In this document: piece after piece, positions 8,664 to 17,049 of the stretch
How positions within the stretch are numbered: the first letter of the stretch is position 1
Layout: each line of letters starts with the position of its first letter
NCBI RefSeq assembly: GCF_900110815.1
Contig: NZ_FOIT01000003.1
Span: 254,906 to 291,346, forward strand
Length of the DNA: 36,441 nt
Reading direction: 5' to 3'
Source: Aliicoccus persicus
GTDB taxonomy: Bacteria > Bacillota > Bacilli > Staphylococcales > Salinicoccaceae
Made by a program: the position numbers and the translations under genes
The notes under the pieces: generated by a model
Told to the model about the DNA's origin: nothing
Database searches by the model: none
The model's input: only the letters and a program-made list of their open reading frames with translations

Positions 8664-10148
8664 ATGAAGAAAATCGTAGTGCTGTCACTCGCTTTTGCAG
8701 CATCCGTAATATTGTCTGGATGCAACAGTGACGAAGATGATGCGGTGTCAGAACTGAATGGTTCGAAGAATGTAGCCAGTGAATTTTCAGCAGGTGAAAA
8801 CAACATTCAAAGCCAACCAAAAACTGAAGAAATAGCAGCACGTCATGAAACAGTGAGAACTAAAGAAGATGGGACGGATTATGTCTCAATCGTTGAAGAA
8901 ACTGAAGATTACATAATTAATGTAGAAATCCCTCATTCAGACTCTAGTGATGTGACAACTCAAATTGAGAGTGAACTGGACAGTCTCGAACGTCGTTTCA
9001 AACGTTCAATTGTCGAAGGACAAAAAGACTTAAGTGAGCTCGAGATTGGTTTTGAAAAAGAAACGTTAAACGATGAATTGATAGTATATACACAGACGGC
9101 AGAACTAAAAAATACGAATGCGGATCGTACATTTTTCCAAACGTTCATTGAATATAATGATGAACTGTTAGAATTTGAGGATATTTTTGACGATTCTGTT
9201 GAAGCGCGTGAACTTTATCATCATTATGTCTTGCAAGAACTTAAGAATGAAAATCCTGTGCATTTAAATGAGTCTTCACTCGAGCGCACGATGATTCGTT
9301 CAGATAATGCAATCGATAAAGTGTATCCGACGGAAGAAGGTCTCGTGTTTCAATTCAATACGCTTGAGGTCGGTGGCATGGATGTCGGCACACCAAAAGT
9401 ACTTGTAGATTATGCTAACGTTTCGCATTTGATGACCGAGAAGTGTCAGGAAATTTTAGGTGACGTTGCGGATGAATGGAAACTGACAGGTGCATTTGCT
9501 GGCTCACTTACACCAAGTGATTACGACGCTTTTTATCAGGTGAGAGATGATATTGACGAAGACAAACAGCTTATCGCCTTAACGTTTGATGATGGTCCGG
9601 CGCCAGGCACGACAGAGAACATTCTCGATACGTTAGCAGAACATGATGTGAAGGCGACATTTTTTGTATTGGGATCAATGGTAGAAGCATACCCTGAAAT
9701 TGCTAAGCGTATTGTCGATGACGGCCATGAAATAGCGAACCATTCGTATAATCACCCACAGTTGACAACGCTAAGTGAGGAAAACTTACAGTATCAAATT
9801 GGCTATACACAAGAATTGATTCAAGATGCGACAGGCACTTGGGCGATGCTGTTCCGACCACCTTATGGTGATACGAACCAGTTTGTAAGAGACACTGCAG
9901 GCATTCAGGAAGTACTTTGGAATATCGATACGCTCGATTGGCAGTCTCGCAATACGAACCTGATTTACAACAATGTGATGACGAATGTAGGTGATGGCTC
10001 AGTGATCCTAATGCATGATATAGTGGACGCAACGCCGCAAGCTGTAGTAAACTTGATGAACAATTTGGATAAAGACCAATTTGAATTCGTGACAGTCTCT
10101 GAATTGTATGAATATAGAGAAGAAGTCAGTTCATTTACTCAATACTAA
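8664..10148 (+). CDS. Polysaccharide deacetylase lipoprotein (PgdA/PdaA-like)
   Basis: A 494-aa lipoprotein (lipobox LSGC, Cys20) predicted to remove acetyl groups from N-acetylated sugars of peptidoglycan or another wall polymer outside the membrane. The C-terminal NodB domain (about 303-480) has all five CE4 motifs: TFDDGP (D309, D310), HSYNHP (zinc ligands H360, H364), RPPYG (398-402), DTLDW (422-426) and ILMHD (catalytic His451). The preceding 150-250 segment (FFQTFIEYNDELLEFEDIF, LVFQFNTLEVGG) resembles the DUF3298/RsiV-like domain that precedes NodB in pneumococcal-type PgdA. 36 bp separate it from the CAP-domain gene, so the two may be co-transcribed. Peptidoglycan GlcNAc is the likeliest substrate (lysozyme resistance), but this is inference; pgdA would be the nearest symbol. 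Confidence 0.9.
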   Translation: MKKIVVLSLAFAASVILSGCNSDEDDAVSELNGSKNVASEFSAGENNIQSQPKTEEIAARHETVRTKEDGTDYVSIVEETEDYIINVEIPHSDSSDVTTQIESELDSLERRFKRSIVEGQKDLSELEIGFEKETLNDELIVYTQTAELKNTNADRTFFQTFIEYNDELLEFEDIFDDSVEARELYHHYVLQELKNENPVHLNESSLERTMIRSDNAIDKVYPTEEGLVFQFNTLEVGGMDVGTPKVLVDYANVSHLMTEKCQEILGDVADEWKLTGAFAGSLTPSDYDAFYQVRDDIDEDKQLIALTFDDGPAPGTTENILDTLAEHDVKATFFVLGSMVEAYPEIAKRIVDDGHEIANHSYNHPQLTTLSEENLQYQIGYTQELIQDATGTWAMLFRPPYGDTNQFVRDTAGIQEVLWNIDTLDWQSRNTNLIYNNVMTNVGDGSVILMHDIVDATPQAVVNLMNNLDKDQFEFVTVSELYEYREEVSSFTQY

Positions 10149-10184
10149 AATTTAACGATTAATATAACCAAGGGAGAATTATTT

Positions 10185-11801
10185 ATGAACCTTAAAAGAG
10201 CTTCATTGCTTTCAATATTGAGTGGAACACTCGTTGCCTCAATGTTTGTTGGTGATGTCAATGCACAAGAAGATGGACAAGATGTAGAGAACAATGACGA
10301 GCAAGTTGAAGACCAAGTGGATGATGTAGAAAATACTGAAGATGCTGGTGCTACAGAAGAAGTAGAAGACGAAGCGATGCCAAACAATCCGCAAGGCGCA
10401 GAATTACGCTTTGATTTGAGTCGTGATGTTATACAATATGGGACAGAGTCACATGTGGATATCAATCTTAATTCAGTGACTGAATATGTTCCTCAAGCAC
10501 GTTTAGATACGACAATTGATTTCCAAAGCAATCAACTTGATAGAATTAATGAATTAAGAGCAGCAGAAGGATTATCTCCTGTTTCACTTAATCCTGAACT
10601 TTCTAAAGTTGCTTACATGAAGTCAGTCGATATGACAGTGAATAACTATTTCGACCACAACAAACCAGGATACGGTTCAGTGAATGAACAAATCCAATAC
10701 TTCACTGGAGAAGTAAACCCGTATACGAACTTAGCAGAGAACATTGCTTACTCTTCAGGTCATAATGAATTCCGTGACGTATATGGTTTAGAAGGATTAG
10801 AAATGGACGCGATGGGCTTCTGGGAAGAAAGTGAAACACACTATAACGAAATAATGGACCCAGAAAACACAGAAGTGGGTATCGGTGCATACAGCTTTTC
10901 TGTTGGAGATACAAACTATGTCGTATTCACTCACTTATTCACTGAAGATCCATTAGCTGAAGAAGATGGTGGTCAAGACGAAACTGGTGTAGATGATGGC
11001 ACTGGTGGCGTAGAAGACGGCGTTGACGATGGTACTGGCGGCGTTGAAGACGGCGGTCAAGACGAGACTGGTGTAGATGATGGTACTGGTGGTGTTGAAG
11101 AAGAGGACGAAACAGGTGGCGTGATCGATGATGGCAGTCAAGATGAGACTAGCGGAGAAGACGGTACTGGTGGCGTCGATGAAGGTACTGATGAAGTTAT
11201 CGATGAAGATTTAGAAGCTGATGCAGATGCCGATGCAGATGCTGATGCCGACGCAGACGCTGATGCAGATGCTGATGCCGACGCAGACGCTGATGCAGAT
11301 GCTGACGCTGACGCAGATGCCGATTCCGATGCGGATGGTACAGAAGATGATACAGGTGGCGTAATCGGTGATGAGTCAGACGCTGACGCTGACGCAGACG
11401 CAGATGCCGATGCAGACGCAGATGCCGACGCAGACGCCGATGCAGACGCTGATGCTGACGCAGACGCTGATGCCGACGCTGATGCAGATGCCGATGCTGA
11501 TGCCGACGCAGATGCCGACGCTGACGCCGATGCTGATGCAGACGCTGATGCAGATGCCGATGCTGATGCAGACTCAGATGCCGACACAGATACTGACGAA
11601 GGTACAGATACAGACGGTGACGCTGACTCAGATGAAACAGTAGAAGAAGATGATTCTGAAGAAGCGGTCGAAGGTACGATTCAAGGTGATGACGACAACA
11701 ACTTATTACCTGCAACGGGTCTTGCTTATGTCGGTTACGGTGCGATTGCACTCGTACTTGCTGGGCTTGGAGCATTCTTATTATTCTTCAGAAGAAAATA
11801 A
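10185..11801 (+). CDS. LPATG-anchored CAP-domain surface protein with Asp-Ala repeats
   Basis: A 538-aa wall-anchored protein. Signal peptide 1-27 (ending VNA); acidic linker; CAP/SCP-PR1 domain (about 115-253) with [50 protein letters not shown] and VVFTHLF; 12- to 15-aa repeats of the type [15 protein letters not shown] (264-340); two long (Asp-Ala)n tracts with occasional Ser; sortase signal LPATG (508-512), hydrophobic span and tail RRK. The Asp-Ala tract has the place and acidity of the Ser-Asp repeats of staphylococcal Clf/Sdr proteins, but the residue alternating with Asp is Ala. Bacterial CAP proteins of this type have no firmly known activity. Ribosome site AAGGGAGAA. Ends at a strong terminator. 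Confidence 0.92.
   Translation: MNLKRASLLSILSGTLVASMFVGDVNAQEDGQDVENNDEQVEDQVDDVENTEDAGATEEVEDEAMPNNPQGAELRFDLSRDVIQYGTESHVDINLNSVTEYVPQARLDTTIDFQSNQLDRINELRAAEGLSPVSLNPELSKVAYMKSVDMTVNNYFDHNKPGYGSVNEQIQYFTGEVNPYTNLAENIAYSSGHNEFRDVYGLEGLEMDAMGFWEESETHYNEIMDPENTEVGIGAYSFSVGDTNYVVFTHLFTEDPLAEEDGGQDETGVDDGTGGVEDGVDDGTGGVEDGGQDETGVDDGTGGVEEEDETGGVIDDGSQDETSGEDGTGGVDEGTDEVIDEDLEADADADADADADADADADADADADADADADADADADSDADGTEDDTGGVIGDESDADADADADADADADADADADADADADADADADADADADADADADADADADADADADADADADADSDADTDTDEGTDTDGDADSDETVEEDDSEEAVEGTIQGDDDNNLLPATGLAYVGYGAIALVLAGLGAFLLFFRRK
11214..11640 (+). repeat. Asp-Ala coding hexanucleotide repeat tracts
   Basis: Two tracts of a degenerate 6-bp repeat (GAY GCN), about 11214-11340 and 11374-11640, split by a copy of the DDTGGV-type repeat. 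Synonymous third positions vary (gat/gac, gca/gcc/gct), as in the Ser-Asp tracts of staphylococcal adhesins; the tract can change length by 6-bp steps without a frameshift. Confidence 0.9.
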
Positions 11802-11827
11802 TGCTAGACTTAATATAATGTAAACAT

Positions 11828-11864
11828 GAATGATGACTATCTAAATGGTCATCATTCTTTTTTT
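11828..11864 (+). terminator. Intrinsic terminator after the CAP-domain gene
   Basis: Perfect 10-bp stem GAATGATGAC / GTCATCATTC (11828-11837 with 11848-11857) followed by seven T. Confidence 0.92.
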
Positions 11865-11876
11865 GAGGTGAAATAA

Positions 11877-13286
11877 ATGTTCAATTTTAATAACACGATA
11901 TTATCACTCGGTGACGATTTTTATTCTAAAGAAAAAGTCGTACCAACTAAGGATCCGAAACTTGTCATGTTCAATGACGCACTCGCATCCCAACTAAATA
12001 TCCAAGATAAAAACCCAGAGGTTCTTGTCGGTAATACGATTGTCGATGGTGCGGCGATGGTTGCGCTGCCTTATGCGGGTCATCAATTTGGCACATTCAC
12101 GATGCTCGGTGATGGGCGTGCAATGTTACTCGGTGAGCATGTTGTCGACGAGGAACGCTTTGACATTCAATTAAAAGGTTCTGGTCGCACTGCGTTTTCT
12201 AAAGTTGGTGATGGTAAGCTGCCACTTGATGCAGCACTGCGTGAATTTTTAATATCTGAAGCGATGCATCATTTAAATATTCCAACGACGCGTAGTTTAG
12301 CGATTGTTGAAACGCCTTCGAAAATCATTCGTGAAGAGATAAAACCAGCGGGTGTCTTAACTCGTGTTGCATCCAGTCACATTCGCATCGGCTCTTTTGA
12401 ATATGCGGTGCGAAGTGGTGAAGGCAACTTGAAGAAGTTTGCAGATTACACAATTAATCGACATTATCCGGAAATAGAAGATTGTCCCGAAAAATATTTT
12501 GACTTCATATCAGCCGTTGTCGATCGTCAAGCATCTCTCGTTGCGAAGTGGCAAGCGGTGGGCTTTATCCACGGTGTCATGAACTCGGATAACGTACAGA
12601 TTGCGGGTGAGACGATTGATTATGGTCCGTGTGCTTTTTTAGATACGTATCATCCGGAGACAGTATTTAGCTCGATTGATACGAATGGTCGCTATCAATT
12701 TGGGAACCAGCCGAGTATTATGCAATGGAATTTAACGCGTTTTGCGGAAACTTTTATCGAGTTGATTACGGTGGAAACAGGGTTGGATGAAGAAGTCGTG
12801 ACTGGTCGACTTGAAGAAATTTTGGCTGAATATGCACATCTGTACAATGCATATTGGTTTGATTTGATGGGGCAGAAGTTAGGATTTAGTTCAATCGACG
12901 AACACGACAAAGAGCTGATTATCGATATGCTTGGGATGATGATTGAAGCAGAGATGGACTATACGTCGACGTTTACTGCGCTGACTGAAGGTAAGTTTGA
13001 TGAACTTAGTGGATTAAGTGAAACGTGGATTGAAACGTATAAAGAACGAGTTTCGGGTGAGGAGAATGCGCAAGATTTAATGAATGCTGCGAATCCGTAT
13101 GTGATTCCGAGAAATCATATCGTTGAGGAAGCGTTGTTTAATGCGTGGAAGCATGACGACTATGATTTGTATAACGAGTTGTTAGCTGCGGTGCGCGACC
13201 CGTTTAATCCGGATCACAACGAATATTTCATGACGCGCCCTGAACGTCACGTCGAGATGGGTCATATGACGTATTGTGGCACTTAA
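11877..13286 (+). CDS. selO: SelO family protein adenylyltransferase (YdiU)
   Basis: A 469-aa pseudokinase-fold enzyme that transfers AMP from ATP to Ser/Thr/Tyr of target proteins; linked to redox homeostasis in studied homologues. Family-diagnostic segments are present: YAGHQFGTFTMLGDGRA, FDIQLKGSGRTAFSK-x-GDGK (nucleotide-binding Lys and Gly loop), ALREFLISEAMHHL, VLTRVASSHIRIGSFEY, HGVMNSDNVQIAGETIDYGPCAF (the metal/catalytic Asn and Asp), and QPSIMQWNLTRFAE. Length matches bacterial SelO (about 480). The end reads YCGT with Cys third from the C-terminus, where vertebrate SelO carries selenocysteine; bacterial members normally have Cys. Ribosome site GAGGTG 6 nt before ATG. Monocistronic between two terminators. 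Confidence 0.96.
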   Translation: MFNFNNTILSLGDDFYSKEKVVPTKDPKLVMFNDALASQLNIQDKNPEVLVGNTIVDGAAMVALPYAGHQFGTFTMLGDGRAMLLGEHVVDEERFDIQLKGSGRTAFSKVGDGKLPLDAALREFLISEAMHHLNIPTTRSLAIVETPSKIIREEIKPAGVLTRVASSHIRIGSFEYAVRSGEGNLKKFADYTINRHYPEIEDCPEKYFDFISAVVDRQASLVAKWQAVGFIHGVMNSDNVQIAGETIDYGPCAFLDTYHPETVFSSIDTNGRYQFGNQPSIMQWNLTRFAETFIELITVETGLDEEVVTGRLEEILAEYAHLYNAYWFDLMGQKLGFSSIDEHDKELIIDMLGMMIEAEMDYTSTFTALTEGKFDELSGLSETWIETYKERVSGEENAQDLMNAANPYVIPRNHIVEEALFNAWKHDDYDLYNELLAAVRDPFNPDHNEYFMTRPERHVEMGHMTYCGT

Positions 13287-13290
13287 TAGA

Positions 13291-13316
13291 GGATGGCGAT
13301 TGTGCCGTCCTTTTTT
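13291..13316 (+). terminator. Intrinsic terminator of selO
   Basis: GGATGGC / GCCGTCC stem (one G.T pair) with a short loop, followed by six T, starting 5 bp past the stop codon. Confidence 0.85.
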
Positions 13317-13336
13317 GTTTTTGAACGGGATTAAAA

Positions 13337-13365
13337 TTGAAAATACGTGCAATTAGGAATACGCT
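13337..13365 (+). promoter_or_regulatory. Possible promoter of the M20 amidohydrolase gene
   Basis: TTGAAA (13337-13342) and TACGCT (13360-13365) with a 17-bp spacer, 37 bp before the start codon. The -10 is a poor match, so this is tentative. Confidence 0.35.
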
Positions 13366-13402
13366 TAAAGTAACATAAAATTTAAAAAGTGAGGTTACAA
13401 CA

Positions 13403-14593
13403 ATGTCTGTAAAAGAAAAATTGTTTCAATTGCTTGAAGATAAAGAACAACGCATGATTGAAATCCGTCGTCACTTGCACGAAAACCCAGAGCTCTCTTT
13501 TGAAGAAAAGAATACAGCTCAGTTCATCGCAGATTTTTATCAGGATAAAGATGTAAAAGTTACGACGAATGTTGGTAACGGATACGGAATCATCGTTGAG
13601 ATCAAGGGTAACGGTGAAGGAAAGACGATTGGACTTCGTGCGGATTTCGATGCGTTGCCGATCGTGGAAGAGGCAGATGTTGAATTTAAATCGAAAAATG
13701 AAGGCGTCATGCATGCGTGTGGCCACGATGGCCATACGGCTTATCTGTTAACGCTCGGTGAAGCATTGATTGAGTTAAAAGATGAGTGGCGCGGGACGAT
13801 CAAACTGATTCACCAACATGCTGAAGAAGTGCCACCGGGCGGTGCGAAATCAATTGTAGAATCAGGCATTCTGGATGATTTAGACGAAGTTTACGGTATG
13901 CACATCTTTCCAACGTTTGATACTGGCGTCATTAAAATTGTTTCAGGAAATGCGATGGCCGGTCGTTCAAACTTTGATTTAACGATTCAAGGAAAAGGCG
14001 GTCATGGTGCAGTGCCAAACAAGACGCGTGATGCGCTGATGGCGGGATCGTATTTTGTCACGCAAGTACAGACGATTGTGTCACGAAACATGAGTCCGAT
14101 GGACTCGACTGTTGTGTCTGTTACTGCCTTTGATGCGCCAGGTGGCTATAATGTAATCCAAGACAAAGTGACTTTGCGTGGAACGACGCGTTACTTGGAA
14201 GAAGAAAATAAAGAATTTATTCGCGAGCGCATGGAAGCGATGTGTCGAGGGATTGAGGAATCCTTCGATGTGACGTGCACGCTTGATTATGTGTATGATT
14301 ATCCAGTGGTTTACAACCATCCGGAAGAAGCAGCGGAAGTGAAACGCATTTTAGAAGGCGGTGTTGGAAACTATCTGACAGAAGTCGTCGATGGAGCACC
14401 TGGCAGTGGGTCTGAGGATTTCTCTTATTATTTATTGAAAACACCAGGTACGTTCATCAATGTGGGTGCTCGACCAGTTGGAATGGAAGATCCTTATCCG
14501 AACCACCATCCAAAGTTTGAGATTAATGAAGATGCATTGTTGATCTGTGCTAAAGGATTGGGTGATGTGGTGTTATCGAGGTTAGAAGCGTAA
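13403..14593 (+). CDS. M20 family amidohydrolase (N-acyl amino acid / hippurate hydrolase type)
   Basis: A 396-aa cytoplasmic metal-dependent hydrolase of the IAA-amino acid/hippurate hydrolase group, which cleaves amide bonds of N-acylated amino acids. Visible features: RRHLHENPELSFEE at the N-terminus; GLRADFDALPI (catalytic Asp); MHACGHDGHTA (metal-binding Cys/His); HQHAEEVPPGGA (metal-binding and catalytic Glu pair); the dimerisation insert starting GKGGHGAVP; and late GSEDFSYYL plus NHHPKFEINED. Full family length. Ribosome site GAGG 10 nt before ATG. No neighbour indicates a particular substrate. Confidence 0.92.
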   Translation: MSVKEKLFQLLEDKEQRMIEIRRHLHENPELSFEEKNTAQFIADFYQDKDVKVTTNVGNGYGIIVEIKGNGEGKTIGLRADFDALPIVEEADVEFKSKNEGVMHACGHDGHTAYLLTLGEALIELKDEWRGTIKLIHQHAEEVPPGGAKSIVESGILDDLDEVYGMHIFPTFDTGVIKIVSGNAMAGRSNFDLTIQGKGGHGAVPNKTRDALMAGSYFVTQVQTIVSRNMSPMDSTVVSVTAFDAPGGYNVIQDKVTLRGTTRYLEEENKEFIRERMEAMCRGIEESFDVTCTLDYVYDYPVVYNHPEEAAEVKRILEGGVGNYLTEVVDGAPGSGSEDFSYYLLKTPGTFINVGARPVGMEDPYPNHHPKFEINEDALLICAKGLGDVVLSRLEA

Positions 14594-14603
14594 GTCATTC
14601 TGA

Positions 14604-14640
14604 ATTGCGTCAAGTTGTGGCCCGACAAGTTTACGAGAGC
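14604..14640. repeat. Solitary copy of the 41-bp repeat
   Basis: attgcgtcaagttgtgg followed by cccgacaagtttacgagagc aligns with the array unit at 6985-7353 (gattgcgtaaagctgtgg ... caagtttatgagagag). It sits between the M20 gene and the convergent terminator. Confidence 0.7.
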
Positions 14641-14665
14641 TCTCCAAAACTCAATAAACCAAACA

Positions 14666-14706
14666 AAGAGCGGCATGTAACCAAAACTAGGTTACACGCC
14701 GCTCTT
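14666..14706. terminator. Bidirectional terminator between convergent genes
   Basis: AAGAGCGGC-x-TGTAACC pairs with GGTTACA-x-GCCGCTCTT, a 16-bp stem with one mismatch. T-rich runs flank it in both directions, so it can end the forward M20 gene and the reverse Ig-like gene. Confidence 0.9.
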
Positions 14707-14722
14707 ATTTTCAATATCAAAT

Positions 14723-15475
14723 CTACTGAACCGTTATGACTCTGGCCACTGCCGCAACTTCGCCATCTTCATCGAATGCAGAATAACCGATTGTGTAGTC
14801 GCCAGGCTCTTCGTTGTTCACGGTTCCTGTTGTGTATACTAAGTTGTTTGGAATCTGGTTACCTTCGGCATCGTAAACTTCAACGCCTTCAAACAGATCA
14901 AACTCTTGGCCTACGTTTATTGTCTCATCATCGACACCGACAAACTCAATATTTCCAGTCGCGTCTTGACTCAGCAATTCACCGTCGCCATCTTCGGTAC
15001 CATCTTCGTCACTCGCAACTTCACCGCTCAGCTCTGCTTCGGTCGGCGGTATCATTGGATACTCATCCGTCGGTTGATCGGACACGGTCACCGTTCTCGT
15101 GATGTTGTACCAACCACCATTGCTCGCTTCTGCTCGGTAAGTTAGGTAATACGTACCTGGCGATGATGTATCAACCGATCCATCAGTTATTGTAATGCTA
15201 TCGGTGACGTCACCGTCATTCGAATCAACGGCATACACTCCCTCGAGCTCATCGAACTCATCGCCAACCTCTACGTTGAATGCGCCAACGTTTTTAATGA
15301 TCGGGTAAGGCGTATCTACCGATTCAATTTCTTCTTCCATTGTAGGTCCTTCATAATCTGCATAAATGTTTGTCGTCATATGCTCAGCTTCTAAGTGTGT
15401 TTCAATCTCATCACTCGTCGCCGGCGATAATGGTAATAATGCGACTAATGCTTTAATAATAATATCCGCGCTCAT
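14723..15475 (-). CDS. Protein with two Ig-like (DUF5011-type) domains, no clear signal peptide
   Basis: A 250-aa acidic protein of unknown role. After a short hydrophobic N-terminus (MSADIIIKALVALLPLSP) it has two bacterial Ig-like modules: about 55-135 (NVEVGDEFDELEGVYAVDS, ending SPGTYYLTYRAEASNG and TRTVTV) and about 175-250 (FVGVDDETINVGQEFDLFEGV, ending PGDYTIGYSAFDEDG and RVITV). The V-G-x-x-F-D-x-x-x-G-V and P-G-x-Y-x-x-x-Y pattern is that of DUF5011/HYR-like repeats in surface proteins. It has no LPxTG, no GW and no convincing cleavable signal, which is unusual for such modules. I used the ATG at 15475 because GAGGTGG lies just upstream and overlaps an earlier TTG codon. Confidence 0.72.
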   Translation of the reverse strand: MSADIIIKALVALLPLSPATSDEIETHLEAEHMTTNIYADYEGPTMEEEIESVDTPYPIIKNVGAFNVEVGDEFDELEGVYAVDSNDGDVTDSITITDGSVDTSSPGTYYLTYRAEASNGGWYNITRTVTVSDQPTDEYPMIPPTEAELSGEVASDEDGTEDGDGELLSQDATGNIEFVGVDDETINVGQEFDLFEGVEVYDAEGNQIPNNLVYTTGTVNNEEPGDYTIGYSAFDEDGEVAAVARVITVQ

Positions 15476-15606
15476 GTTCCACCTCAAAAATTTTTCTATA
15501 AGTCTAATTTCAATACTTCTATTATAGTATTATATTTTATCATATTTTAAACACAAGCAGAAACATCTTACTAGTAATTGGTAAAATATGTTGATTATTT
15601 AAGAAG

Positions 15607-15640
15607 ATAAAAACCAGTCGCCGTTTGAACGGGTTTTATC
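15607..15640. other. Hairpin of unknown role
   Basis: GATAAAAACC pairs with GGGTTTTATC (one mismatch) around 14 nt. It lies directly next to the terminator at 15648-15681 and could be a second, weaker terminator or part of a leader. Confidence 0.45.
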
Positions 15641-15647
15641 CCAGAGA

Positions 15648-15681
15648 AAAACCCCAACCATTTGGCATGAATGGTTGAGGC
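15648..15681 (-). terminator. Terminator of the small hydrophilic protein gene
   Basis: CAACCATT / AATGGTTG stem extended by CC/GG, with TTTTTC after it on the minus strand. It lies downstream of the reverse-strand gene ending at 15867. Confidence 0.75.
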
Positions 15682-15866
15682 TATATAATAAAATCAACAA
15701 CATTTCGAGTAAGCAAGCTTCAAATAATTATTCTAATTCAAATTGGTACAAATTCTTCTTGATACACATTCAAATTTCACAAATCAAATTGAAGTCTAGC
15801 TCGTTTACAAATTAAATTAAAGTTCTTAAAAATCTTCCGAAATTAAGGTTTTCTAAAATTTTAAAA

Positions 15867-16070
15867 CTAGTGCTTGCCGACTCTGTTGTTGATGATATCG
15901 TGACCTTTAGTTAACATTTCTTCTCGAAGTTTATTGAATTGTTCGTTGCTTATATTGTGTTGCTCTTCATTGACATAATCTTGTGAATCAGCTTTCGTAT
16001 TATACATCGCTGAAGATTCATCTTTCACTTCGTGTGCAAGGTCATGGAATTCTCGTTCTTTGTTCATCAT
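15867..16070 (-). CDS. Small hydrophilic protein of unknown function
   Basis: A 67-aa charged protein (MMNKEREFHDLAHEVKDE...), mostly predicted helical, with no transmembrane segment, cysteine or signal peptide. The ribosome site GAGGTG lies 6 nt before the ATG at 16070; an earlier in-frame GTG overlaps that ribosome site and is not used here. It has its own downstream terminator, which supports a real gene. I do not recognise the family. Confidence 0.6.
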   Translation of the reverse strand: MMNKEREFHDLAHEVKDESSAMYNTKADSQDYVNEEQHNISNEQFNKLREEMLTKGHDIINNRVGKH

Positions 16071-16170
16071 GACAATCACCTCTCTTTAGTGAATAAATAC
16101 CCCTTTATATTATATTTAAACATTTACTTGCATTATCATACCTGAGTATGATAATTTAGTTGGTTGCTGG

Positions 16171-16320
16171 TCGCTAGTTCGGTGGTGGTTTAGGGGCTTG
16201 AAGTAGCGAAAAATGTGGAATATCGCTAACCCAAGTCTTTTTTCGAGCCCGAGTTAGCGAAAAATCTAAATAGTCGCTAACTCAAGGGCGATTTTTGTTC
16301 TGAGTTAGCTATTAATGATG
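16171..16320. repeat. 51-bp hairpin repeat, block A (arms TCGCTAACTC)
   Basis: Three units beginning TCGCTA at 16171, 16223 and 16274. Each has a 10-bp left arm, an 18- to 19-nt loop and the complementary right arm (GAGTTAGCGA or GAAGTAGCGA), then a spacer of about 12 nt rich in A. Unit 3 and the unit 2/3 junction pair best. Confidence 0.8.
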
Positions 16321-16364
16321 ATTAATTCTTTTTCCCAGTCCGAATTGTTTGTGAAAAATCTCAG

Positions 16365-16510
16365 ACTGCTACTTCACAACATTTTTAGGGCTTGAAGTAG
16401 CAGGCAAATCAAAAAGCTGCTACTTCAAAGCAATTTTTGAGCTCGAAGTAGCAGGTAAATCAAAAAGCTGCTACTTCAATGCAATTTTTGAGCTCGAAGT
16501 AGCAGGTAAA
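16365..16510. repeat. 51-bp hairpin repeat, block B (arms CTGCTACTTC)
   Basis: Three units starting at 16365, 16416 and 16467 (exact 51-bp period). Left arm CTGCTACTTC, loop of the type aaagcaatttttgagctc, right arm GAAGTAGCAG, spacer gtaaatcaaaaag. All three stems are perfect. Confidence 0.88.
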
Positions 16511-16558
16511 GTAGTGTGATCTATTTCTAGACCTAAATATATTTGAGATTATTCAACC

Positions 16559-16596
16559 CTGCCAATTCAAGCCATATTTTCTATATGAATTGGCAG
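16559..16596. repeat. Isolated hairpin with a different arm sequence
   Basis: Perfect 11-bp stem CTGCCAATTCA / TGAATTGGCAG around a 16-nt loop, lying between blocks B and C. Same architecture as the 51-bp units but an unrelated arm sequence. Confidence 0.8.
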
Positions 16597-16628
16597 ACGA
16601 CCGAAAAATTCTATGAGGAAATTTATCT

Positions 16629-16924
16629 CGTGCTTACTCACGATGAATTTCGGGGTCGAGTAAGCATGAAACCTGAAACCGTGCTTACTCACGATGATTT
16701 TCAGGCTCGAGTAAGCATGAAACCTGGAACCGTGCTTACTCACGACGAATTTCAGGCTCGAGTAAGCATGAAACCTGGAACCGTGTTTACTCACACCGGT
16801 TTTCTGGCTCGAGTGCGCACGAAACTAAAATCCGTGCGCACTCACAACGATTTTCAGGCTCGAGTGAGCACGAAACCAAAATCCGTGCGCACTCGGACGA
16901 CTTTTTCGTCGTGAGTGAGCACGG
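16629..16924. repeat. 51-bp hairpin repeat, block C (arms TGCTTACTC then TGCGCACTC)
   Basis: Six units starting at 16629, 16680, 16731, 16782, 16833 and 16884, all at 51 bp. Units 1-3 have arms CGTGCTTACTC / GAGTAAGCATG. Unit 4 has a left arm of the first type and a right arm GAGTGCGCACG of the second; units 5-6 have left arm CGTGCGCACTC with right arm GAGTGAGCACG. The loop consensus gatnnttttcaggctc is shared with the other blocks in part. Because 51 is a multiple of three, long repetitive open frames exist on both strands here; I do not regard them as genes. With blocks A and B this fills most of the gene-free stretch 16071-17049. Confidence 0.9.
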
Positions 16925-16996
16925 CCACCTAGAATCACCTCAATCAATGCAAAAAGCACCCCAAAATCAACCAAACCAATCGAAACCAAATCAAAA

Positions 16997-17029
16997 CAAA
17001 AAGCCACACCACTCAACAAGTGGTGCGGC
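16997..17029 (-). terminator. Intrinsic terminator of folD
   Basis: On the minus strand GCCGCACCACT pairs with AGTGGTGTGGC (one G.T/mismatch) around TTGTTG, then TTTTTG follows. 20 bp past the folD stop. Confidence 0.88.
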
Positions 17030-17049
17030 CGTCAAAACCAAATCAATTC

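Larger units (their letters stand above)
15476..15866. other. Gene-free AT-rich region
   Basis: 390 bp without a convincing gene. It holds the upstream region of the reverse-strand Ig-like gene, two hairpins (15607-15640 and 15648-15681) and, at 15700-15860, AT-rich sequence with recurring caaatt/attcaaatt words in which I see no further structure. Confidence 0.6.

Noticed and set aside
11138-11587. 149-codon reverse frame of Ser-Ala repeats
   Set aside because: Antisense reading of the Asp-Ala repeat tract in the CAP-domain protein gene.
16543-16914. Open frames of 60-125 codons on both strands with 17-aa repeats (THDEFQARVSMKPGT type)
   Set aside because: They are a by-product of the 51-bp hairpin repeats (51 = 17 codons). 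Both strands are open, there is no ribosome site, and the DNA pairing, not the protein, is conserved.
16365-16924. CRISPR array
   Set aside because: The spacing is regular, but the intervals between the repeated words are themselves repeated and not unique spacers, the arms are internally palindromic, and no cas gene is near.
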